Positions 22,801 through 31,364 of a stretch of 64,000 nucleotides of DNA are shown piece after piece. Below the pieces are notes generated by a model. It was not told the origin of the DNA and did no database searches. It worked only from the letters and a program-made list of their open reading frames with translations. The stretch covers positions 211,069-275,068 of the forward strand of contig CAZPNX010000001.1 in assembly GCA_964588285.1 (NCBI GenBank). Direction: 5' to 3'. This DNA comes from CAZPNX01 sp964588285. GTDB taxonomy: Bacteria > Edwardsbacteria > AC1 > EtOH8. Position 1 is the first letter of the stretch. Every line of letters begins with the position of its first letter. Position numbers and translations under genes: made by a program.

Positions 22801-25800
22801 CAGAAGTAAGCCTTAATCTCCATGCGCCCGTTGTGCCTGGCCGATCGTTCCGGCTCGTCCTTGGCCTCGTAGACAGCGGTGATCGTTAGGTTCCGGTTCA
22901 ACCGGTAGTCGTACTGGGCCCTCCAGAAACCGGTCCAGCCCAGGGGCCTGGTATAGGCATACTCGGCCGGAATGTCTTCCCGGGCCAGATCGGCCTTTCG
23001 CCTGACTGTCCCGGCCGAAAGACGCAGGGAGCCGGACAGCCCCCAATGCCTGACGGTTCCGGCTTCTCCGGTATACTCCAGGAAAATCACGTTAAAATCG
23101 GACGGGGTCCGGTAGGAGCGCTCCAGCTTCTCCCTCTGGCCCTCGAGCCTGGCATTGAGCTCCAGGTTTTGCCTGGCCTGATGCACCAGCTCCGCTTCCA
23201 TCTTAAATGGCGACAGCCTGCTTTCCAAACCACGCTCCTGGGTGCTGGTCTGGAACCGGCTCATCTCCGCCTTGAGCGACAGCCTCAGATCCGGCTTGAC
23301 CTGAGCCGAGGCCTCCCAGCTTCTCTCCAGCCTGGTCTGGGAAGCATGCCGGCTGACGAACTGGTTATCGTCTTCGCGGCGCCAGCGCAGTCTCCCGTGG
23401 TGATTCCAATCATCCCACCGATACCAGGCATCGGCCGCCAGGTCCATCATCGAAGCCGCATTCCCCCAACGGTCCCACATCCGGCTGGGGGCAAACCCCA
23501 GCAATTTGGCCGTTACCGGTCGATAGCTTTTTATCTGCGCCTGGCCGGAGAACTCCAGTCTGGCCTTGGTCCACCAAGAGGCAGGGAAAACCAAAGACGG
23601 ATCGAAGGAGGCCGAGCCGCGCAGCCAGGCTTCGACCGTGCCCGTCGCCGGACCTTCATCCAGAATCCGACGCAGGAAGTTTCCGGAGGTGTCGGGATAA
23701 AAGGCGCCGGTGGCCGGATCGTAGCTGTACTGTCCGGTGCCGGCCGGCACCTGGTAATATTCCTCGCGCTTCTGTTGGGTCTGGGTAAGATTGAGGCTAT
23801 AGTCCGCGTTGACCAGAAAGGCCTGCCGCCATGGTTTTAGGCCTAGGCGCAACAGACCCAAGTGGGACCGGCTGCCCAGACCCACCGCGCCCGGCCGCAT
23901 CCGCTTTACCCGGCTTTGGTGCTCCAGGCCGGCGTCCAAAAATTGCCAGGGATAAATTTTGATATCGTTCTGCCAAGTATTGGCATACCATTCTCCCGCC
24001 CACTGTCCCCGGACGCTGTCTCGAACTAGCTCCTCCTGGCGTCGGAAAGAAGTGCCGGCCGTTCCCTTTCCCAAAAGGCGCCGCAGGCCGGCCCAAATCT
24101 GTTGGCTTCTTGTCCCCCTTTCCCATAGTTCATTGAACCTGATAAGGTCGTCATCCCTTCCGGCCCCGGCTTCCACTTTGAAAGGGCCGGCCGACAAACT
24201 GCTGCCCAGGCTGTGACCTTTCCTGGAGCCTCCCACCGCCGATGATGTAAACCAAGGTCCCTCCAGCTCGATGTCCCGCCTTTGATAGGTATTGTTCCAG
24301 CCGGACCAGGGAGAGACCGTGGCCCAGGCCGTAACATTTTGGGCTTTAAGGCCGTCCAACCGCAGGCGGCCGTAGCCGCCGCCCACCCGGATAAAACGTC
24401 CCGGCCAGTAACCGATCTCGTGCCGGTAGGATCTCCTGCCCTTAAGCGGATCTTGCTCTCTAAGACCCTGCCATCCGCTCAATCCCCATTCCGAGGCCAG
24501 ATCCTGACGGCCGGCTGCGGCTCCGGTCCAGAAATTTTCCTGGACGTTCCAGGCCTGGCTTGACAGGCTGAAGCCACCCCAGGGAAGGGTGTCCCGCGAC
24601 CATTGCAGGTGGTAACACCAGGCGGCTCCGGCATTGTCCCCGTCATCTCTTGACGACAACAGGTTGAGATCGCTTTTTGACCAGACACCCTCGGCCTCGG
24701 CCCGCCCCCCGGGCCATAGCCATCTGGGCCCGACGGCCATCAGCCTTTGTCTTTCCGGCCTGATAAGCCTGGCCCGGGCCAGGTATGATCCGTTTCCCGT
24801 ACCTACATAAACATAGCACCCAAGCAAAGGCCGGTAGCTATAGTCCCCGGCCCCGTCGCCCACCCAGGTGAAGGTCACCCGGTAATTTCCCCCCCTGCCA
24901 ACGTAGACATAGACCGAGTCGATCAGATCGTAATCGCCGCTGTCCGACGGAACCCCTCCGTCCACCCAAAGTTTTGCGGTGTCGTCCCCGGCCTCTTCTA
25001 AAAGCTGCAGCTGCCTTTCGTCCAGCGACTGGAGCAGCGGCCGGGACGGGTCGTCGCCATCGGAAAGGTATCCCAGTCCCAGGGACAATCCGGAGGCCAC
25101 TTGTAAATCGAGCTCGGCCCCGGTCAGACTGCGGCGGAAATCCTCTTCGGAATACTGGAACTCGGCCATGATCCTGGAATCGTCGCTGATGGGACGGCGC
25201 GGTGTGAAGGTCAGGCGGGCCTGCTGGTAGTCGATGGTATAATCCTCGGACTGGCCGCAACGCATCAGCTGGCCGTCCAGCCACACTTTTTCGCTGTTGG
25301 CCAAAATCGGCTTGGGGCTGCGGCCGGCATCAGCCGACAGCTGGTATGGCCCCTGTACCCCGTCCTGTCCCTGGAATCTGACAACGGCCTGTTTGGCCTT
25401 GACCACCGCCGTGGCTGCCTTCGCCTTTGAGCCGCCCAGCCGGGCGCTGGCCGTGGACCCCTTGGCCTGCCTTTCGGCTCCGGCCAAGCGGAATCTGGTC
25501 AAGGAGAGGTCATAATCGCCCATGGTCACCTCCCAGGAGGGCGATTTGGCCTGGATATATACCCGGTCGAGTTGGTCCAGCTCCTGGGTGCTGCCGGTGG
25601 CCGACAGCGGCATCTCCTGGTCGCTTAAGTAGGCATTGAGCTCCAGGTTCTGCCCCACCCTTCCGTTGACGCTAACCTGAAGCGCCTGCTCGATCGAAAG
25701 ATCCCTCCCCGAACCCACCACCACCGCCAGCGACTTGTTTCCGCCCAGTTTGACGCTGCCGGTATTATCCGCAAGCCATTCCTGGGCGGTAGTTTCCGCC

Positions 25801-26183
25801 CTCGGGGCGAAATCCATCACGGCGCTATCTGCTGTTTCGGAAATGGCGGCCGGCGGCAGGTATCTTACGGGTGCCGAAACCCTGAGGGGTAGCCTGAGGA
25901 AAAAAGCCTTAAGGGTGTCGCCTGCGGACAAGGGTGCGGCCAATGTCGCCCGGCTGGCGGAATAATCCATGGCATATTCTTGATCGCGGCGCAGTTCCCT
26001 TCCGTTGATAAACAGGGATTCGCTGCCGTAAAGGATGAAGAATTCCGACAATGCCAGACACTGCCCTCCCCCCTCGGCCGCCATCACCAGACTGTCCTGG
26101 CAAACATCGGTTAGGGGCAAATCGGCTGTTCCCGCCGTTAAGGTCAGGATGGACGCAGTTAATGAAACGAAGAGACCTATCAC
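22800..26183 (-). CDS. Large outer-membrane beta-barrel-like protein, 1127 aa
   Basis: The start is GTG 26183, overlapping the upstream lipoprotein stop (GTGA), with a signal peptide at ~1-19. The N-terminal part holds two copies of a small beta module with an 'x-D/N-G-x-x-L...D-Y-x-I/M-D-Y' pattern: LFINGRELRRDQEYAMDY at ~58 and VWLDGQLMRCGQSEDYTIDY at ~305, the second followed by LTFTPRRPISDDSRIMAEF. From ~350 to the end, alternating amphipathic strands and a final RMEIKAYF suggest a large barrel. Related uncharacterised proteins occur in several uncultured phyla; I cannot name a function. Downstream is its Omp85 partner. Confidence 0.75.
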   Translation of the reverse strand: MIGLFVSLTASILTLTAGTADLPLTDVCQDSLVMAAEGGGQCLALSEFFILYGSESLFINGRELRRDQEYAMDYSASRATLAAPLSAGDTLKAFFLRLPLRVSAPVRYLPPAAISETADSAVMDFAPRAETTAQEWLADNTGSVKLGGNKSLAVVVGSGRDLSIEQALQVSVNGRVGQNLELNAYLSDQEMPLSATGSTQELDQLDRVYIQAKSPSWEVTMGDYDLSLTRFRLAGAERQAKGSTASARLGGSKAKAATAVVKAKQAVVRFQGQDGVQGPYQLSADAGRSPKPILANSEKVWLDGQLMRCGQSEDYTIDYQQARLTFTPRRPISDDSRIMAEFQYSEEDFRRSLTGAELDLQVASGLSLGLGYLSDGDDPSRPLLQSLDERQLQLLEEAGDDTAKLWVDGGVPSDSGDYDLIDSVYVYVGRGGNYRVTFTWVGDGAGDYSYRPLLGCYVYVGTGNGSYLARARLIRPERQRLMAVGPRWLWPGGRAEAEGVWSKSDLNLLSSRDDGDNAGAAWCYHLQWSRDTLPWGGFSLSSQAWNVQENFWTGAAAGRQDLASEWGLSGWQGLREQDPLKGRRSYRHEIGYWPGRFIRVGGGYGRLRLDGLKAQNVTAWATVSPWSGWNNTYQRRDIELEGPWFTSSAVGGSRKGHSLGSSLSAGPFKVEAGAGRDDDLIRFNELWERGTRSQQIWAGLRRLLGKGTAGTSFRRQEELVRDSVRGQWAGEWYANTWQNDIKIYPWQFLDAGLEHQSRVKRMRPGAVGLGSRSHLGLLRLGLKPWRQAFLVNADYSLNLTQTQQKREEYYQVPAGTGQYSYDPATGAFYPDTSGNFLRRILDEGPATGTVEAWLRGSASFDPSLVFPASWWTKARLEFSGQAQIKSYRPVTAKLLGFAPSRMWDRWGNAASMMDLAADAWYRWDDWNHHGRLRWRREDDNQFVSRHASQTRLERSWEASAQVKPDLRLSLKAEMSRFQTSTQERGLESRLSPFKMEAELVHQARQNLELNARLEGQREKLERSYRTPSDFNVIFLEYTGEAGTVRHWGLSGSLRLSAGTVRRKADLAREDIPAEYAYTRPLGWTGFWRAQYDYRLNRNLTITAVYEAKDEPERSARHNGRMEIKAYF

Positions 26184-27097
26184 TCGACGGCCAATTCCAT
26201 CACATCGTTTTCACCCAACGCCAGCACCGAACTGCCGGTGCCGGGAACCAAGCAAACCAAACCCGGAATATCGATGGCGGCCGATTCAACCCATCCCCTT
26301 CCGGAAAATCCGAATACTTTAACCCGGCCTCCGGCTTGGGCCGCCCATAGCCGGCCGCGGCTATCGAAGGCCAGCGACTGAGGCCCGGGTAAGGCCTCAA
26401 AGGCGTCGCTTTTTATCAGAAAGCCCAGGATCGAATAGGTATCCAACCTCCTATCTTCGGAATAGGCCACCACTACCAGTCCCTCCAGCAGGTCGACCGC
26501 CAGGGCTTGGGGCCGCCCCACTCCCCGTAGCAGCCATCTCCGATTCTCTCTAAAGCCCTGGTCCCTGAAAACCACTGACCGGGAATCGGCATCCAGGAAG
26601 ACCGACTCTCCTGACGGAGCCAGGCAGAAGGCATCGGCCCCATGCCCCGATATCTCCGCCCGGAAGGCCTGGCTACCGTATTGATCGTACCTGATAAATC
26701 CCCGGCCCACTTGGTCAACCAGGCAAAGACCATGGACCATTCCTCCGGCTATCAGACACCTGGCGCTGGGCAGAGTTATCTCGAAAATCTTTAGATCACC
26801 GCCTTGGCGAACCTGCAGCCGCCAACCGCCATTATCCGCCAGAAATATGTTGCCGTCGGATGAAGAGGCCAGACCGGAAAAACGCCCCGGCTCCAGCCCG
26901 GACAGGACGGCTTTGGCTCGAATGTTTCTCGCCGGAGAGGTTTTTCCGAAATCCCTGGAAGACGTGGCGCAGGAAGTCAGAATAATCGAAAAGAAAACCG
27001 TCAGGGACAAAACTCTAATCCGCTTGGCCGCCGTTCTTCCCGCCTTGCTTTTATTGCCGGTTCTTCGTTTCCTGATTTTCATTTTAATATCCGCCAT
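26180..27097 (-). CDS. Beta-propeller (NHL-like) lipoprotein
   Basis: The product is ~305 aa. A basic N-terminus is followed by a lipoprotein signal (VLSLTVFFSIILTSCATS, lipobox ILTSC) unusually far in (~residue 42). Propeller blades follow: GLASSSDGNIFLADNGGWRL, AFCLAPSGESVFLDA, ALAVDLLEGLVVVAYSEDRR and SLAFDSRGRLWAAQAGG. I chose ATG 27097 (AGGA upstream); a later ATG gives the same mature protein. It is the first gene of a coupled trio with the 1127-aa protein and the Omp85 protein, so an outer-membrane role is likely. Confidence 0.75.
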   Translation of the reverse strand: MADIKMKIRKRRTGNKSKAGRTAAKRIRVLSLTVFFSIILTSCATSSRDFGKTSPARNIRAKAVLSGLEPGRFSGLASSSDGNIFLADNGGWRLQVRQGGDLKIFEITLPSARCLIAGGMVHGLCLVDQVGRGFIRYDQYGSQAFRAEISGHGADAFCLAPSGESVFLDADSRSVVFRDQGFRENRRWLLRGVGRPQALAVDLLEGLVVVAYSEDRRLDTYSILGFLIKSDAFEALPGPQSLAFDSRGRLWAAQAGGRVKVFGFSGRGWVESAAIDIPGLVCLVPGTGSSVLALGENDVMELAVE

Positions 27098-27229
27098 CAA
27101 AATCCTAGAAACATTTTATCGATACCCTCTATAGAATCAGAGTTCATCTGCGTCCAGGGAGATTGTCGTTTACAGCTTTATATCTATGGGGACTGTAATA
27201 ATTTGTTATTATTCTCCGGCGGCCCTCCT

Positions 27230-27264
27230 AAAAAAAGTATCCTCCTTTTGTCAAAGAAGGATAC
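27230..27264 (-). terminator. Intrinsic terminator of the porU operon
   Basis: On the minus strand GTATCCTTCTTT (27264-27253) pairs with AAAGGAGGATAC (27248-27237) with one mismatch and a 4-nt loop, followed by seven T (27236-27230). It is 34 bp past the DUF5683 stop. The rest of 27098-27297 shows no gene. Confidence 0.85.
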
Positions 27265-27297
27265 GTTCTGGAAAGGGCCCGAATAGAGCCTTTCGTT

Positions 27298-28107
27298 CTA
27301 AAAAGATCCAGTCACCGTGAAAGCCAATCCCCGATCCCAGGTCGGCAGAAGATTGAAATCCATGGTTATCCGTTTTCTCTTGGCCAGCCGGTTGTTGTGG
27401 CTTTTGGCCAACCTGGCTGCATTGACCGCCGACAGCATATGGTTCAACAGGGCGGTGCCGGCGGCGTAGGTCACCCGGCGGTAGGCGCTTTCGCTTTTCA
27501 CCCTCAGGTTTCGAAACCGGTCCCATTCCTCGGCGCTCTGCCATTCCCAGGCGTCGGCGCCGGAATAGAGCTTGTCGGCCACGTAGGCGGCCTGGGCGTC
27601 CGGGTCGTCGGGATAGAGGTCGCGGGCCTCGGCCCACTGGTATTCGTTGTACCAGTCGCTGTTGGGCCACTCGTAAATGTTCTGATAATAGAGGTCGTCC
27701 TTCCGGCTGGGATTGGCCCCGGCCTCGGCTGCCGCAAAGGCGATATAGTCGTCCTTCCACATGGCTCCCTGGCAACGGGAGAAAAGGGCTAAGGACCAGA
27801 TGACGGCCTCGGCCGCCAGAAAACCGCGGGTGTATTTCTTTTGCCCCACATAGTACTCGCCGGCCCCCGGCACTGCCAAAGACAGGAAAAAGGCCTTCTT
27901 TACCGATTTGCGTTTGATAGGTTTGAGCTCGGACATTGACTGCTTGGCAGTGTCAGCGGCTTGGGCGGCTGGTGCCCTTAAACCCCCCTTCATCGAGCCT
28001 GCTGCCGGGATCGGAGCCTTCCCGACGTTGTCTGCCGCTATGGTCTGGGATAGGGCCGTTATGCTGGCTGCCAATAGCATGGCAGCAGAAATGGCGATAT
28101 TTTTCAT
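27298..28107 (-). CDS. DUF5683-like membrane protein
   Basis: The product is 269 aa from ATG 28107, which overlaps the M6 protease stop (ATGA) and yields a signal peptide (NIAISAAMLLAASITALSQ). The core motif KAFFLSLAVPGAGEYYVGQKKYTRGFLAAEA is the 'P-G-x-G-x-x-Y' region of DUF5683 proteins. An aromatic, acidic middle (YEWPNSDWYNEYQWAEARDL) and a C-terminal segment ending FTVTGSF follow. Its function is unknown; it is common in FCB genomes. It is last in the porU-porV-protease operon. Confidence 0.8.
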   Translation of the reverse strand: MKNIAISAAMLLAASITALSQTIAADNVGKAPIPAAGSMKGGLRAPAAQAADTAKQSMSELKPIKRKSVKKAFFLSLAVPGAGEYYVGQKKYTRGFLAAEAVIWSLALFSRCQGAMWKDDYIAFAAAEAGANPSRKDDLYYQNIYEWPNSDWYNEYQWAEARDLYPDDPDAQAAYVADKLYSGADAWEWQSAEEWDRFRNLRVKSESAYRRVTYAAGTALLNHMLSAVNAARLAKSHNNRLAKRKRITMDFNLLPTWDRGLAFTVTGSF

Positions 28108-31100
28108 TTTATCACCGCCGCCTTGCAGGTTAGAACTTTGGCGCCGCCGATTCCGGAGACCTCCACCCTGATGATGTATATCCCGCTGGCCAGGTTGGAG
28201 GTGTCCCATTTTATCTCGTTGTCGGTCCTGGGAAAGGCCCGAACGTCCATATCCTGGACCAAGTCCCCGGCCAGGTTGAAAACCTTGCAATTGGTTGAGT
28301 TTATTTCCCCGGCTTTGAACCTTATTTTACCCTGGGTCTTCTTAACCGGGTTGGGATAGACGTAGAGGTTGCTTATCGCCTCGGGAGCATCCCAATAGAA
28401 ATCATCATACCCCGGCATAAAACCGGTATTGGCAAAGTTGGCATGGAATTTATACCAACCCGAAGGCTGGCTGTGATAAGAGGGAATGCTCCAAACATAC
28501 AGCTTTCCATCATCGCAGCCTACGGCCAACTCTATAGTCGAACGGTTCCCGTCCAGGTCCCAGGCTATCGGAGTGGAATGCGTGCCGCCGCCTAATGTCA
28601 GCGGGAATCCGGCGACCGTTTCTCCCTTGCCGTCGTAGGCGCAAAGCCGGCCGTCGGGGGAACCGATCAGTATCTCGCCGCCTGTTTTTCCGTCCAGATC
28701 GATAATTATCGGCGAGGATTGAACAGTAAGGTTTTTCGAAATCTCGACCGGAAATCCGGCGACTAGCGTGCCGTTATAGTTGAAGGCATAAAGCTTGTCG
28801 CCGTTGGCTATGGCGATCTCATTCAGGGCGTCCCCGTCGATATCTCCCACTGCCGGCGACGAGAGGCTGGGCTGGCCGAAAATGCAAGGCCAGCCAGGCT
28901 TTACCGTTCCATCCTGATTTAGGACAAACAGGCCTTTCTTGTTGCAGGCGATCACATCCAACCGACCGTCGTTGTCGACATCGCATAAGGCAACCGATGA
29001 ACTCACCCAATCCACCCAGGCCTGCAGGGCCGGATAGCCGGGAACACTGGTGCCGTCTCCGCGAAGGCCGAACACCCGGCTATCGCCCGATAGTACATAA
29101 ACCTCGTCGTTTTGCTGATAGGATAAACCTGTAGTGGGAATTTCAACCGCCGCCGGCGTTGACCTGGTCTCCATGCCCAGATTGACCGGAAAGCCGGGTA
29201 TGGAATCCGCTGTGTGTCTCCAGGCATGAAGCTTCTTGTCGTCGGCGGCCACCATTACTTCCAAAGTATCGTTGCCGTCGATGTCGGCCAGCACCGGAGA
29301 GGAATAGACCGGCCCGTCAACCCTCACCGGAAAGCCCGGTACCGGCACCGCCCGGTTGACCGGGTAGACATGCCCGCTTTCGGTGGTGTCGTAGGCCGGC
29401 TGGGCTTGGAATCTGAATCCGTAAACGTATCCCTCGGTCAAAGTGGTGGCCGCGCTGATGAAGACCTCGGGACGTCCATCCCTGTCGACATCCCCCACCG
29501 CCGGAGAAGAATAGATGTTGCCCCTGACCTTAGCGAACTCGGCCCGGATGCGGGCGGTGTCGGAGCCGGAGACATGGATGGTGTCCCGGTTCATATAGCC
29601 CTGGCCGTCGGCGCGCCAGCAATAGAGCTTGCCGCTGACACCCGGGAGCAAGACCACGGTCTGGGCGGAATCGGTCCCGAAGTTCAGGACGGCATAGTTG
29701 GGGCTGTTCCAGTCAACCGTATCCCCCAGGGTTACCGGGAAGCCCGGCAGGTCCCAGCCCACCTTGAAGCGGGCGGTCATGGACTCGCCAGGGACCGAGA
29801 CACCGGACAGGGAGATGTGGCTGTAAGACCCGTTGTTGGCCTTGGTCGGAGGATCGGAGAAATCGTCGAACCGGTCGTTGTTCCCGGCATAGAAGGCGTC
29901 GCGCGGGCTGGCGTAGGTGGAATAGGGCGAAAGACCCCACCAGCGCTCCAGGTCCTGGATATGGTCGGCCTCCTCCAGGTCGATGGCCTTGACATTGCCG
30001 GTCTGCAGGCTGTTGTCCTCCCAGCGCTGCCGGATAAGATCCTCGTCGACATGATAGACCAGCAGACCGCCGCCGCCAAGCTCGAAAGGAAGCGAGATGT
30101 CGTAGTCGTCCACCTTGACCAGCAGGCCGCGCTTCCAAACCCTTACACCGCTGGAGTCCGAGCCGTACTCGTTGGGATCGAAATGCACGGCCGTGTCCGG
30201 GTTCGACTGGGCCCGGCGGTTTTCTATCAGATAGTACTCATGGGTGTTGATCGGTATCTTGACGATGTCGTTCGGGTTCTTGGCCACCCAGCGCAGGGCC
30301 AGGGTAGTGTCGGTACCCGGCGGCAGTACGATAGGATCTGACCATCCTAGGAAAACCTTGCACCAAGCCGACAGGTGCGGCGGCACATAGGCGTTCATGT
30401 TGAACGAGCCCCAGGACATCAGCTCCCACTCCCCCAGGGCCACCGACTGGTAGCTGTAGTCGTAGAGGTCCGGCAGGCCCAGCTGGTGTCCGAACTCGTG
30501 GGCGATCTCTCCCTGGGAGCCCAGGACCATGCCGTCCTGGCTCTGGGTCTCGGCGTCTATGATACCGTCGTAGATGGTGTCGGCCCCGGCGTTGGCGATG
30601 ATGGGCGAGGACTCGTCCATGCGGATAAAGACCGAGGGGATGTCGGCGCCCCAAGGGTCGGTCTGCCAGCAGGAGCCAGCGTGGATTATCATGTATGACT
30701 GGTAGTCGCGAAAGGAGATATCGGCCGGATCGGCGTCGGCCGCCTCGATGGCATCCCGCAGCAGCACGTAGATGCCGGCCCCCCAGTTGTCCCAGTTGTT
30801 GTAGAAATCGCTGTAGAACGACATCTGGTGGGGCAGGGTATAAGCCGCCTGCAGGCCATCGGGCACCTGCCTAAACTCGATCCACAGCCGGCCGCCCGAA
30901 ACCGCCCAATAATAGTTGCGCAGGGCCAGCATCTGGCCGTGTATGTAGACGCTGTCGTGAGGAGGCTCGTGCTCGAAGTTATGGCCCTGAACCGGATCGT
31001 TGTTGATGTAGATGGGTTGGCCGTTTCCCTGGTAGTCGAATTGCCCGTTGCCGGTGGTGTTGGGATCGTCGTCCGTCTGAAACTGGGCTTTGATGACCAG

Positions 31101-31349
31101 CACCCGCACCGTATCCACCCCGAATGACTTGAATCCCCTCTCCTTTTTAGCCTGCCTTATCCGGCCCAGAATATTGCGGCGGCAGACCGCGTCCTGGTAT
31201 TGCCGGGGCTGGTTCTTCAACCTCTCCAGCACCGGCTTGGCATTGGGACGGGATTCCTTAAGCCGGGCCAGCTCGTCGCCCAACGATTTGACTGAAAACA
31301 GGGTCGGTGCCAGCAGAGCCAGCAAAATGGCCGCGTATCTGGTCATCAA
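28104..31349 (-). CDS. Secreted M6-family metalloprotease with FG-GAP repeats and sorting domain
   Basis: The product is 1081 aa with a signal peptide at ~1-23. The M6 (immune inhibitor A-like) peptidase lies at ~85-420 with the zinc motif EIAHEFGHQLGLPDLYDYS (HExxHxxGxxD). At ~540-930, VCBS/FG-GAP blades repeat the pattern SSPAVGDVDRDGRPEVFI, SSPVLADIDGNDTLEVMV and SSPAVGDIDGDALNEIAI. The C-terminal ~80 residues form a type A sorting domain (YVYPNPVKKTQGKI; CKVFNLAGDLVQDM; LASGIYIIRVEV). It is an extracellular protease presumably exported and anchored by the PorU/PorV-type system encoded upstream. Confidence 0.93.
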   Translation of the reverse strand: MMTRYAAILLALLAPTLFSVKSLGDELARLKESRPNAKPVLERLKNQPRQYQDAVCRRNILGRIRQAKKERGFKSFGVDTVRVLVIKAQFQTDDDPNTTGNGQFDYQGNGQPIYINNDPVQGHNFEHEPPHDSVYIHGQMLALRNYYWAVSGGRLWIEFRQVPDGLQAAYTLPHQMSFYSDFYNNWDNWGAGIYVLLRDAIEAADADPADISFRDYQSYMIIHAGSCWQTDPWGADIPSVFIRMDESSPIIANAGADTIYDGIIDAETQSQDGMVLGSQGEIAHEFGHQLGLPDLYDYSYQSVALGEWELMSWGSFNMNAYVPPHLSAWCKVFLGWSDPIVLPPGTDTTLALRWVAKNPNDIVKIPINTHEYYLIENRRAQSNPDTAVHFDPNEYGSDSSGVRVWKRGLLVKVDDYDISLPFELGGGGLLVYHVDEDLIRQRWEDNSLQTGNVKAIDLEEADHIQDLERWWGLSPYSTYASPRDAFYAGNNDRFDDFSDPPTKANNGSYSHISLSGVSVPGESMTARFKVGWDLPGFPVTLGDTVDWNSPNYAVLNFGTDSAQTVVLLPGVSGKLYCWRADGQGYMNRDTIHVSGSDTARIRAEFAKVRGNIYSSPAVGDVDRDGRPEVFISAATTLTEGYVYGFRFQAQPAYDTTESGHVYPVNRAVPVPGFPVRVDGPVYSSPVLADIDGNDTLEVMVAADDKKLHAWRHTADSIPGFPVNLGMETRSTPAAVEIPTTGLSYQQNDEVYVLSGDSRVFGLRGDGTSVPGYPALQAWVDWVSSSVALCDVDNDGRLDVIACNKKGLFVLNQDGTVKPGWPCIFGQPSLSSPAVGDIDGDALNEIAIANGDKLYAFNYNGTLVAGFPVEISKNLTVQSSPIIIDLDGKTGGEILIGSPDGRLCAYDGKGETVAGFPLTLGGGTHSTPIAWDLDGNRSTIELAVGCDDGKLYVWSIPSYHSQPSGWYKFHANFANTGFMPGYDDFYWDAPEAISNLYVYPNPVKKTQGKIRFKAGEINSTNCKVFNLAGDLVQDMDVRAFPRTDNEIKWDTSNLASGIYIIRVEVSGIGGAKVLTCKAAVIK

Positions 31350-31364
31350 GGCCTCTCGAAGTTG

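Noticed and set aside
29214..30341. 375-codon plus-strand frame inside the M6 protease
   Set aside because: Antisense shadow; the minus strand carries clear peptidase and FG-GAP motifs.
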